Positions 6,157 through 12,646 of a stretch of 12,646 nucleotides of DNA are shown piece by piece. Numbering within the stretch: position 1 is the first letter of the stretch; each line of letters opens with the position of its first letter. This DNA is from Actinomycetota bacterium (GTDB lineage Bacteria > Actinomycetota > Actinomycetes > Nanopelagicales > Nanopelagicaceae). Where the stretch lies: positions 1-12,646 of the forward strand of contig JAPOJL010000017.1 in assembly GCA_029978425.1 (NCBI GenBank), in the 5' to 3' direction. The position numbers and the translations under genes are program-made. Under the pieces are notes generated by a model. It saw only the letters and a list, made by a program, of their open reading frames with translations, ran no database searches and was not told the DNA's origin.

Positions 6157-8435
6157 TGAGCACAACTCAAAATTCGCGGCCACGCGATACGGATAGAAAG
6201 ACGCGAGTTCATCTTTCCTTCTACGATCGAATCAAATTCTTACTCTTCTTTACTATCGTCTTTCTGGTCCTTGTGTGGGCGGATATGGCAGGCGATGAGA
6301 GCCTCAGTTTCGAAAAAGCCCTGGCAAATAGCGCCTATCAGCGTTGGTGGATCTTTCCTCTCTTTGCAATTGAAGCGTTACGTCAAACGCATTTCTTAAT
6401 CTCAGAACTCGCCGCTCCGTATCATGGAATTTGGCAACGATATTTTTCCTTTGTAGATCGCATAGTTCACAAACTTAGCGATTGGACTCGCTTTCGCATC
6501 TCGCGGGTTATTAAGTGGATAGTCGTCATAGCACTTCTCTCGGTCGTACTAGGTGCGATCTACGACGAGACCCCAGTTCGTGCGCTTTTCTTAGCACCTC
6601 AGGCGCTGTGGAGCGCACTTCCCATCATCGGGCAACTTATGTTTGCCGTCGTTTTCGTTATCATCCAATTTGTTGCAATTTTTTGGTTCCTAAGTCGTGG
6701 TGGAATTGATACCTATTTTCCTGATGACATCAAAACACGTTTCACTGATGTCTGGGGTCAAGATCATGTTCTTGCGCGTATACGTGAAAACTTAGTCTTC
6801 CTAGAAAATCCAGAAAGTATTGAGAAACTTGGAGGATATGTTCCAGGTGGAATTTTGCTGTGGGGGCCTCCAGGAACCGGTAAAACATTGATGGCAGAAT
6901 CGATGGCTGGCGAAACAGGTAAACCATTCGTCTTCGTTGATCCCGGCGCATTCAACAATATGTTCTTTGGTATTGGAATCCTCAAAGTAAAAGGTCTCTT
7001 TAGGAAATTACGAAAACTTGCTCTTCGCTACGGTGGAGTTGTCGTTTTCTTTGACGAAGCTGATGCTCTGGGCAATCGTGGAATTATGACCAATCGCGGA
7101 CCAGGTGCATATTCTTCCCAGGATTCATGCAGAGGAGGCACCTACCTGAGTGAATCAGCATCGAATTTAATTACAGTCAAAAATCTTGCCGCTCACTCAT
7201 CGCTCAACGAAGGAAAACCTTCTTTGATTAATCGGTTTGTCATGGGAGCAGGCGCTGGTGGCGGTGGGGGAATGGGAACTCTCCAGGCGCTGCTCACAGA
7301 ATTATCTGGCTTAAAAAAGCCCCGCGGATTCTTCAACCGCATTGTTCGAAGAACGCTGGGCATGCGTCCGAAGAATCCTCCCAAGTATCGAATCTTGGTT
7401 GTGATGGCGACGAATATGCCGGAGTCTCTCGACGAAGCGCTCCTTCGTCCCGGACGCATCGATCGCATGTATCGGGTTGGTTATCCAAGCAAAGCGGGAC
7501 GTATTCGCACCTACGAGGGTTATTTCGCCAAGGTTGCCAACAATCTCTCCAAAGAAGAAGTTGAAAAGCTGGCAATCATCACGCCATATGCAACGGGTGC
7601 AACCATTAAAGATCTCGTCAATGAATCTTTGATCATGGCAATCCGTAACGGACGAACCAGTGTTACTTGGGCCGATGTTTTAAAGGCTAAACAACTCAAG
7701 CAACTTGGCCCATCAGAAGATGTTGAATACATCGAGCGAGAGCGCCATGCAACAGCGGTTCATGAAGCTTGTCACGCAGTCATGGCATATCGAGTCAGAA
7801 AACATATGGATATTGATATTGCAACCATCGAAAAGGGCGCCGAGTATTTAGGAATGGTTGCATCGATTCCACCGGATGATCAATTCACTCATTGGAAGAG
7901 TGAATATGAAGGCGACATCTTGGTATCACTTGCTTCCCTGGCTGGAGAGCGAATGTTTTTTGATGGAGATAATTCATCAGGCGTCTCGGGTGATTTGGAG
8001 TCTGCCACAACAATTGCAGGATTAATGGAAGGCTATTGGGGAATGGGCTCCACGGTTTCTTCATACGCCTCAAGTCGTCGCATGGAAATTGGTGCACCTG
8101 GTGGAGCGCGTCCTAATGAAGCAAAGCAAGAGATGCGTCGAGCGCTCTCTGATCGCATCGAGGACAACCTCTCGACTCTGTTAACAAAAGCAGAGGACTT
8201 ACTCGCCGCAAATCGAGCGCACGTTCTTGCCGTAGCGCATGCGTTAGAAACCCACAAAACGTTATCTGGTAACGATGTTCATGCAGTTATTGAAGGTCGA
8301 ATGGGCGATGTGGTGGATGGAAGCCAATATTTATCGCAGGAAAATATCGCTGCGATTGAGGCGTATCACGTATCAGCCTTGACGGCCCATAAAGAACATC
8401 GCACTCCAGATGTGCCGCTGCCAACACTCGCTTAA
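6153..8435 (+). CDS. Divergent FtsH-like membrane AAA+ metalloprotease
   Basis: FtsH enzymes are membrane hexamers that unfold and degrade membrane and soluble proteins using ATP and a zinc site. This 760-residue protein has hydrophobic segments at about 28-44, 119-137 and 152-181, with a possible fourth near 62-75. The AAA module has Walker A GPPGTGKT (238-245), a pore-loop-like MFFGIG (270-275), Walker [10 protein letters not shown] (296-304), and second region of homology [17 protein letters not shown] with Arg432 and Arg435. The M41-type protease region has HEACH at 537-541 (zinc ligands His537 and His541, catalytic Glu538) and SGDLESAT with Asp614 as likely third ligand. Two insertions separate Walker B from the second region of homology. 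The usual periplasmic FtsH domain is not evident. The first ATG overlaps the aspS stop; the second ATG (6156) is better spaced from AGAGGA at 6144-6149 and may be the true start. A non-canonical FtsH paralogue is the best reading. Confidence 0.85.
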   Translation: MMSTTQNSRPRDTDRKTRVHLSFYDRIKFLLFFTIVFLVLVWADMAGDESLSFEKALANSAYQRWWIFPLFAIEALRQTHFLISELAAPYHGIWQRYFSFVDRIVHKLSDWTRFRISRVIKWIVVIALLSVVLGAIYDETPVRALFLAPQALWSALPIIGQLMFAVVFVIIQFVAIFWFLSRGGIDTYFPDDIKTRFTDVWGQDHVLARIRENLVFLENPESIEKLGGYVPGGILLWGPPGTGKTLMAESMAGETGKPFVFVDPGAFNNMFFGIGILKVKGLFRKLRKLALRYGGVVVFFDEADALGNRGIMTNRGPGAYSSQDSCRGGTYLSESASNLITVKNLAAHSSLNEGKPSLINRFVMGAGAGGGGGMGTLQALLTELSGLKKPRGFFNRIVRRTLGMRPKNPPKYRILVVMATNMPESLDEALLRPGRIDRMYRVGYPSKAGRIRTYEGYFAKVANNLSKEEVEKLAIITPYATGATIKDLVNESLIMAIRNGRTSVTWADVLKAKQLKQLGPSEDVEYIERERHATAVHEACHAVMAYRVRKHMDIDIATIEKGAEYLGMVASIPPDDQFTHWKSEYEGDILVSLASLAGERMFFDGDNSSGVSGDLESATTIAGLMEGYWGMGSTVSSYASSRRMEIGAPGGARPNEAKQEMRRALSDRIEDNLSTLLTKAEDLLAANRAHVLAVAHALETHKTLSGNDVHAVIEGRMGDVVDGSQYLSQENIAAIEAYHVSALTAHKEHRTPDVPLPTLA

Positions 8436-8460
8436 AACACGGGGATAAGGCGACATTGGG

Positions 8461-8466
8461 TACGCT
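8461..8466 (+). promoter_or_regulatory. Candidate -10 element for a leaderless DUF948 transcript
   Basis: TACGCT fits the actinobacterial TAnnnT -10 pattern and ends 6 nt before the ATG at 8473, so transcription would start at or next to the start codon. The 20 bases before that ATG contain no convincing Shine-Dalgarno, unlike most genes here, which fits leaderless translation. No good -35 is visible at 16-18 bp spacing, so the call is weak. Confidence 0.3.
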
Positions 8467-8472
8467 TGCCTC

Positions 8473-8871
8473 ATGTCCGCAGGTGGAATTGCAGCGATAA
8501 TCGCTGCCAGCGCTTTCCTCATTATCAGTCTTGCCATCGCCTATGCAGTGGTTCGACTTGGAAGAGCCATTGATGAGGTTGGCACTGCAGTTAAAGAGAT
8601 CACGAATGAGACCACACCGCTTCTTAACGAAGTAACCACAACTGTAGAGCTCGTCAATGGGCCGCTCCAGAGCATCAACAAAGTCACACGGACAATGGAA
8701 GAACTCAGCACAAAGATCACCGAAAACACCTCTTCATTTTTAGATAAGAATCAGATGGCGATGAAAGCGGCAGGAGCAGTTTTAACTGCAGCGCAAATGC
8801 GGAAGAAGAAAAAGAAGAAGTCAGCAAAAAAGGGTAAGACAACACGTTACGTTGATGACGAGGAGTTCTAA
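8473..8871 (+). CDS. DUF948 domain-containing small membrane protein
   Basis: This 132-residue protein has one N-terminal membrane segment (about 5-28). A heptad-like helical region follows (about 31-95, rich in Thr, Val, Glu and Leu) that probably forms a coiled coil in the manner of DUF948 proteins and chemoreceptor stalks. The C-terminus is very basic: RKKKKKKSAKKGK at 110-122, followed by acidic DDEEF at the end. The function of the family is not established. A DUF948 gene just upstream of alaS is a recurring arrangement in actinobacteria, which supports the call beyond composition. The gene lies 37 bp after the FtsH-like gene, where a weak leaderless promoter candidate is visible, and ends 6 bp before alaS. 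The topology is probably N-out with the basic tail in the cytoplasm, but this is inferred only from charge. Confidence 0.8.
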   Translation: MSAGGIAAIIAASAFLIISLAIAYAVVRLGRAIDEVGTAVKEITNETTPLLNEVTTTVELVNGPLQSINKVTRTMEELSTKITENTSSFLDKNQMAMKAAGAVLTAAQMRKKKKKKSAKKGKTTRYVDDEEF

Positions 8872-8877
8872 TCTCTC

Positions 8878-11547
8878 GTGAAATCAGCCGAGATTAGATC
8901 GCGTTGGCTCTCTTTTTTTGAGTCGGACAACAGTTTAGGTTTAAAGCACACTGTCGTTCCTTCTGCTTCCCTCATCGCCGATGATCCCAATCTTTTACTC
9001 GTCAATGCCGGAATGGTTCCATTTAAGCCGTTCTTTCTTGGTGAAATGACTCCGCCTTATACACGCGCAACCTCAGTTCAGAAATGTGTGCGCACCCTCG
9101 ATATAGATGAAGTTGGAAAAACTACGCGCCATGCTTCGTTCTTTCAGATGTGTGGCAATTTCTCTTTCGGTGATTACTTCAAAGAGGGCGCTATAGCCCT
9201 AGCTTGGGAATTATTAACGAAGCCGATAAATCAAGGTGGTTACGGCTTTCCGGAGGAAAAGTTGTGGGTCACTGTCTATCTTGATGATGATGAAGCCGCT
9301 GATATCTGGCATAAGAAGATTGGGATTCCTAAGGAGAGAATTCAGCGTCGTGGCATGGCGGATAACTTCTGGTCAATGGGTGTTCCTGGTCCCTGTGGGC
9401 CGTGCTCGGAGATTTACTATGACCGGGGTCCGCAATACGGCAAAGAAGGTGGCCCGATCGCTGACGAGGATCGGTATTTAGAGATCTGGAATTTGGTTTT
9501 CATGCAAAATATTCGCGGCGATGGTCCCGGAAAAGAGGGTTACCCCATCATCGGAGAGCTGCCTGCAAAGAATATTGATACTGGCTTAGGTCTTGAGAGA
9601 ACTGCAGCGTTATTGCAAGGCGTTGAAAATATTTACGAAATTGATACGACAAAACATATTCTTGATCGTGCGAGTGGTATCACTGGCGTGAAATATGGTG
9701 CGGACTCTCACAGCGATATCTCACTTCGGGTTATTGCTGATCATGCGCGTACCGCGACGATGTTGATTGGTGACGGTGTTACCCCCGGAAATGAGGGGCG
9801 CGGATATGTATTACGTCGCATGATGCGTCGCACTACTCGCAATATGCGTTTACTGGGATCACCTGACCACAACATGGTGGAATTGATATCTGCCTCAATT
9901 GAAGCGATGGGTCCCCAGTATCCCGAACTTGTGAGCGACAGAGAGCGAATCATTAAGGTTTCAGAAGCCGAGGAAGATGCCTTTCTGCAAACTCTCAAGA
10001 GTGGAACTCAAATTTTTGATCAAGCAAGCGCAGTTGTTAAAAAAGGTGGCGGCAAGCAGATCTCGGGAGACGATGCCTTTAAATTGCACGATACCTATGG
10101 ATTTCCATTCGATTTAACTCTGGAAATGGCGAGCGAGCAGGGCCTGGCAGTTGATGCCGAAGGCTTTAAGAGGTTAATGAAAGAGCAACGTGATCGCGCC
10201 AAAGCTGATGCTAAATCAAAGAAGAGCGGCCATACGGATGTTTCTGAATATCGCAAAATTGCCGAACAAGGTAAGAAACTTGAGTTCATTGGGTACACCC
10301 ATCTTGAAAGTGAAAGTACGCTGCTTGGCTTGTTTAAGGATGGAAAGAGCACTTCCGAAGCAATCGAAGGTGATGAGGTTGAAGTAATCCTCGATCGCAC
10401 TCCTTTTTACGCAGAAGGCGGCGGCCAACTTGCAGATGGCGGATTTATTCATGGTGCAAATGGCTCACTGATTGAAATCGATGACGTTCAAACGCCCATT
10501 CCGGGTGTTTTTGTCCATCGTGGACGTATCACTAAAGGATCGTGGCAATCTGGCACCCAAGTGCATGCTGCCATCGATATCGAACGACGTCGCGGTATCT
10601 CGCGCGCCCATACTGCTACACATATGGTTCACAAAGCATTCCGTGAAGTACTTGGTGAGACAGCAACGCAAGCTGGATCAGAGAATGCTCCAGGAAGATT
10701 TAGATTTGATTTTCCATCAGCTGGTGCAGTTTCCGAAGCTGCGCTCAATGAAGTTGAGTCGCGAGTTAATACGTTGCTCCTAGAAGATCTTGAAGTGACA
10801 GCTGAGGAGATGTCTCAAGCAGAAGCGAAAGCAATCGGCGCGATGGCACTTTTCGGCGAAAAATACGGAGAGCGAGTACGAGTTGTAAGCGTTGGCGAAT
10901 GGGCTCGCGAGTTATGTGGTGGCACCCATGTCTCTCGCTCAGGGCAATTAGGAATCGTGAAGTTGCTAGGTGAATCTTCCATTGGCGCTGGTGTTCGACG
11001 CGTGGAGGCGCTCGTCGGGGTAGATGCATACTCATTCTTGGCTCGCGAGCATGTCCTTTTGAATTCTCTCAATGACCTTATTAAGAGCACCAGAGTTGAA
11101 GAACTTCCGGAACGAATTTCATCTTTGGTATCTCGACTCAAGGAAGTGGAGAAAGAGCTGGCGCAGATTAAAACCAAGCAGGCACTTGCTGCTGCTAGTT
11201 CGTTAATTGCTTCAGCTGAGAAAGTTAACGGAATCTCGCTTCTGGCTCATGATATGGGCGATAACTTAAGTGGAGATGATCTTCGATCGATTGCATTAGA
11301 CCTGCGCTCTCGCGTCAAAGGAAGCGTTATTGCTCTCGCAAGCAAGGGGGCAGACAAAGTTGTGTTGGTTGTCGCCGTGGATGATGACGCTCGAGCACGT
11401 GGGGTGAAGGCAGGAACTTTGGTAAAACTCGCGTCCACAATTCTTGGAGGTGGTGGCGGAGGAAAGGATGACTTCGCCCAAGGTGGCGGAATCAATGGTG
11501 CCAAGATTTCTGAAGCGATGAACGCAATTAAGAACGCTCTCAGCTAA
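8878..11547 (+). CDS. alaS: Alanine--tRNA ligase (AlaRS)
   Basis: AlaRS charges tRNA-Ala and hydrolyses misacylated Ser- or Gly-tRNA-Ala. The 889-residue product is full length. The N-terminal class II core begins [15 protein letters not shown] and contains [23 protein letters not shown], the motif 2 region [18 protein letters not shown] (84-101), and GLGLER (236-241). The editing domain carries the zinc-binding pairs HTATH (His578, His582) and CGGTH (Cys680, His684), both intact. A coiled-coil linker (about 740-780) leads to the C-Ala domain with a glycine-rich [15 protein letters not shown] near the end. The GTG start is supported by the conserved N-terminus and an AGGAG at 8861-8865, 12 nt upstream, inside the end of the DUF948 gene. 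ruvX follows after 8 bp. Confidence 0.98.
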   Translation: MKSAEIRSRWLSFFESDNSLGLKHTVVPSASLIADDPNLLLVNAGMVPFKPFFLGEMTPPYTRATSVQKCVRTLDIDEVGKTTRHASFFQMCGNFSFGDYFKEGAIALAWELLTKPINQGGYGFPEEKLWVTVYLDDDEAADIWHKKIGIPKERIQRRGMADNFWSMGVPGPCGPCSEIYYDRGPQYGKEGGPIADEDRYLEIWNLVFMQNIRGDGPGKEGYPIIGELPAKNIDTGLGLERTAALLQGVENIYEIDTTKHILDRASGITGVKYGADSHSDISLRVIADHARTATMLIGDGVTPGNEGRGYVLRRMMRRTTRNMRLLGSPDHNMVELISASIEAMGPQYPELVSDRERIIKVSEAEEDAFLQTLKSGTQIFDQASAVVKKGGGKQISGDDAFKLHDTYGFPFDLTLEMASEQGLAVDAEGFKRLMKEQRDRAKADAKSKKSGHTDVSEYRKIAEQGKKLEFIGYTHLESESTLLGLFKDGKSTSEAIEGDEVEVILDRTPFYAEGGGQLADGGFIHGANGSLIEIDDVQTPIPGVFVHRGRITKGSWQSGTQVHAAIDIERRRGISRAHTATHMVHKAFREVLGETATQAGSENAPGRFRFDFPSAGAVSEAALNEVESRVNTLLLEDLEVTAEEMSQAEAKAIGAMALFGEKYGERVRVVSVGEWARELCGGTHVSRSGQLGIVKLLGESSIGAGVRRVEALVGVDAYSFLAREHVLLNSLNDLIKSTRVEELPERISSLVSRLKEVEKELAQIKTKQALAAASSLIASAEKVNGISLLAHDMGDNLSGDDLRSIALDLRSRVKGSVIALASKGADKVVLVVAVDDDARARGVKAGTLVKLASTILGGGGGGKDDFAQGGGINGAKISEAMNAIKNALS

Positions 11548-11555
11548 GGGTCATC

Positions 11556-12014
11556 ATGTTGCCATCTGGACGACGTTTGGCAATTGACTATGGTGATATT
11601 CGCATTGGATTAGCGATAAGTGATACCACTGCACTTGTAGCTTCACCGCTACGGACCATCCAGAACAGCGTTGACAATGTCGTTGCGCTGAATCAAGAGA
11701 TAGCCTCGATAGTCCTGGATGATGCGATTAGCGTTGTATATATCGGCTTACCTATTCATCTATCGGGTGGTGAAGGCACTTCAACCGAGAAAGTTCGCCA
11801 TTTTGCTCAAGAGCTACGGAGTTACATTGGATCTCATATCGAGATGCGACTTGTTGATGAAAGACTTTCTACAAAATCGGCAATAAGCCAAGCCAAATCA
11901 ATCGGAAAGAAACTTACCCGCGACGATGTTGATCAAATGGCTGCGGTAGCCATTTTAGAGTTCGCGCTCCAATGGGAAAGTTCAAGCGGGAGATTGGCTG
12001 GCGATGAAATCTAA
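11556..12014 (+). CDS. ruvX: Putative pre-16S rRNA nuclease / Holliday junction resolvase, YqgF family
   Basis: YqgF/RuvX proteins have an RNase H-like fold. They are assigned to 16S rRNA 5'-end maturation in Escherichia coli and to Holliday junction resolution in some actinobacteria. The 152-residue product has the normal length and the three acidic sites: LAIDYGDIRIGLAISD at 8-23 with Asp11, VDERLST at 100-106 with Glu102, and DDVDQMAAVAIL with Asp126. The family segment YIGLPIHLSGGEGT (62-75) is also present. The ATG at 11556 follows AAGGG (11546-11550), which overlaps the alaS stop codon. The 3' end overlaps mltG by 11 bp. The order alaS-ruvX-mltG is conserved in Mycobacterium and other actinobacteria. 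Confidence 0.94.
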   Translation: MLPSGRRLAIDYGDIRIGLAISDTTALVASPLRTIQNSVDNVVALNQEIASIVLDDAISVVYIGLPIHLSGGEGTSTEKVRHFAQELRSYIGSHIEMRLVDERLSTKSAISQAKSIGKKLTRDDVDQMAAVAILEFALQWESSSGRLAGDEI

Positions 12015-12646
12015 CCTGCAAACCAACGCACGAGCAGTTACTTCTTTATTGACTAAGAAACCTTTGGGGCGTTTGGCCTTGTCGGCCGTCTTTATCTTCT
12101 TGCTCACCCTCTCCTTGAGAAGTTGTGCGAGCGGAGTCGAGAGCGCACCTGATTTCGCTCCTGGTGAAGCTATCGGCGAAGTGAGAATTGAAGTGGCCAA
12201 TGGAGAGACTGGTTCTGAGATAGCTCGGAAACTCGAAGCCGCAGGCATCGTGAAATCTTCATTAGCGTTTTTTAGAGTAGCCGTCGCGGATGAACGTTCT
12301 TCTCGAATCGCGCCAGGAGAGCACCTGATTGAAAGGAGGATTCCTGCCAAAGAAGCGTTGGAACAGTTACTGGATCCAAAGCGGATTCCAAATCTCATCA
12401 TCGTGCGCGATGGCGCTCGAGTAGCTGAAGTTGTGGAGTCGCTCATCGACTTCGGCCTCTCCGAATTAGAGATAGCTAAAGCCATGAAGTCAGCAGCACT
12501 TCCAGAGAGATTCGAGACTCGCTCCTTAGAGGGATTTCTCTATCCGGCGCAGTATTCCTTCAATAAAGATGTAGATGCCAAGAGTGTCATTACAGCGATG
12601 CTGAAGAAATTTGAATGGGCAACCAAGAATATTGAATGGAGCAATT
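12004..12646 (+). CDS. mltG: Endolytic transglycosylase MltG (YceG-like), 5' part, runs off the window
   Basis: MltG is a membrane-anchored lytic transglycosylase that cleaves nascent peptidoglycan and is thought to end glycan-strand synthesis. The frame is open from the ATG at 12004 to the window end (214 residues, no stop). It has a basic N-terminal cytoplasmic stretch, a membrane segment at about 23-38, then a LysM-like region (VEVANGETGSEIARKLE-type sequence, about 60-125). The family catalytic motif LEGFLYPAQYSF follows at 175-186, with Glu176 as the likely catalytic residue. The rest of the catalytic domain lies outside the window. The start is supported by GGGAG at 11988-11992, 11 nt upstream, and overlaps ruvX by 11 bp. 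A Cys just after the membrane segment (LRSC) resembles a lipobox only loosely because of the Arg. Confidence 0.88.
   Translation, partial: MKSNLQTNARAVTSLLTKKPLGRLALSAVFIFLLTLSLRSCASGVESAPDFAPGEAIGEVRIEVANGETGSEIARKLEAAGIVKSSLAFFRVAVADERSSRIAPGEHLIERRIPAKEALEQLLDPKRIPNLIIVRDGARVAEVVESLIDFGLSELEIAKAMKSAALPERFETRSLEGFLYPAQYSFNKDVDAKSVITAMLKKFEWATKNIEWSN

Noticed and set aside
8473..8871. A toxin or phage-related small membrane protein
   Set aside because: Single N-terminal helix plus coiled coil next to alaS fits DUF948, and no partner antitoxin or phage gene is nearby.
11982..12485. A 167-residue minus-strand open frame at the window end
   Set aside because: It is antisense to mltG, whose plus-strand frame has the membrane anchor and the catalytic LEGFLYP motif. 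The minus frame is Ser/Ala-rich with no recognisable family.

Overview
The window reads as a gene-dense chromosomal segment from a small-genome actinobacterium of moderate GC. The gene order rel, a DUF349 protein on the opposite strand, a metallo-beta-lactamase-fold hydrolase, hisS, aspS, a DUF948 protein, alaS, ruvX, mltG matches the conserved actinobacterial neighbourhood. Genes are separated by few bases or overlap, and the base composition is well below that of Streptomyces or Mycobacterium. This suggests a streamlined lineage such as freshwater acI/Nanopelagicales. That taxon is inference from layout and composition; no phylogenetic marker was compared.

Layout. Positions 1-105 are AT-rich, low-complexity sequence that starts with a degenerate 10-bp tandem repeat. 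From about 106 to 909 lies only the C-terminal part of a Rel (p)ppGpp synthetase/hydrolase. Converging on it from the minus strand is a DUF349 gene (2216 down to 906). It is interrupted by one in-frame TAG at 1146-1148, with the C-terminal piece continuing in the same frame. A 172-bp divergent intergenic region (2217-2388) holds a good promoter candidate for the DUF349 gene. From 2389 to the window end everything is on the plus strand: MBL-fold hydrolase, hisS, aspS, a divergent FtsH-like membrane AAA+ metalloprotease, a small DUF948 membrane protein, alaS, ruvX, and the 5' part of mltG, which runs off the window.

Function. The plus-strand block is mainly translation: three class II aminoacyl-tRNA synthetases lie near the C-terminus of the stringent-response enzyme that senses uncharged tRNA. 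The remaining genes serve membrane protein quality control (FtsH-like), 16S rRNA processing or Holliday junction resolution (RuvX/YqgF) and peptidoglycan processing (MltG). Overlaps of 4 bp (MBL/hisS and aspS/AAA) and 11 bp (ruvX/mltG), and gaps of 6-43 bp elsewhere, suggest one or two long transcription units. A possible leaderless internal promoter lies before the DUF948 gene.

Most notable: the junction that cuts rel, the single nonsense codon in the DUF349 gene, and the FtsH-like protein, whose membrane domain and AAA insertions are unusual although all its catalytic residues appear intact. I found no mobile element, CRISPR array, rRNA or tRNA gene, and no clearly new multi-gene system. 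There is no gene-free stretch over 300 bases.
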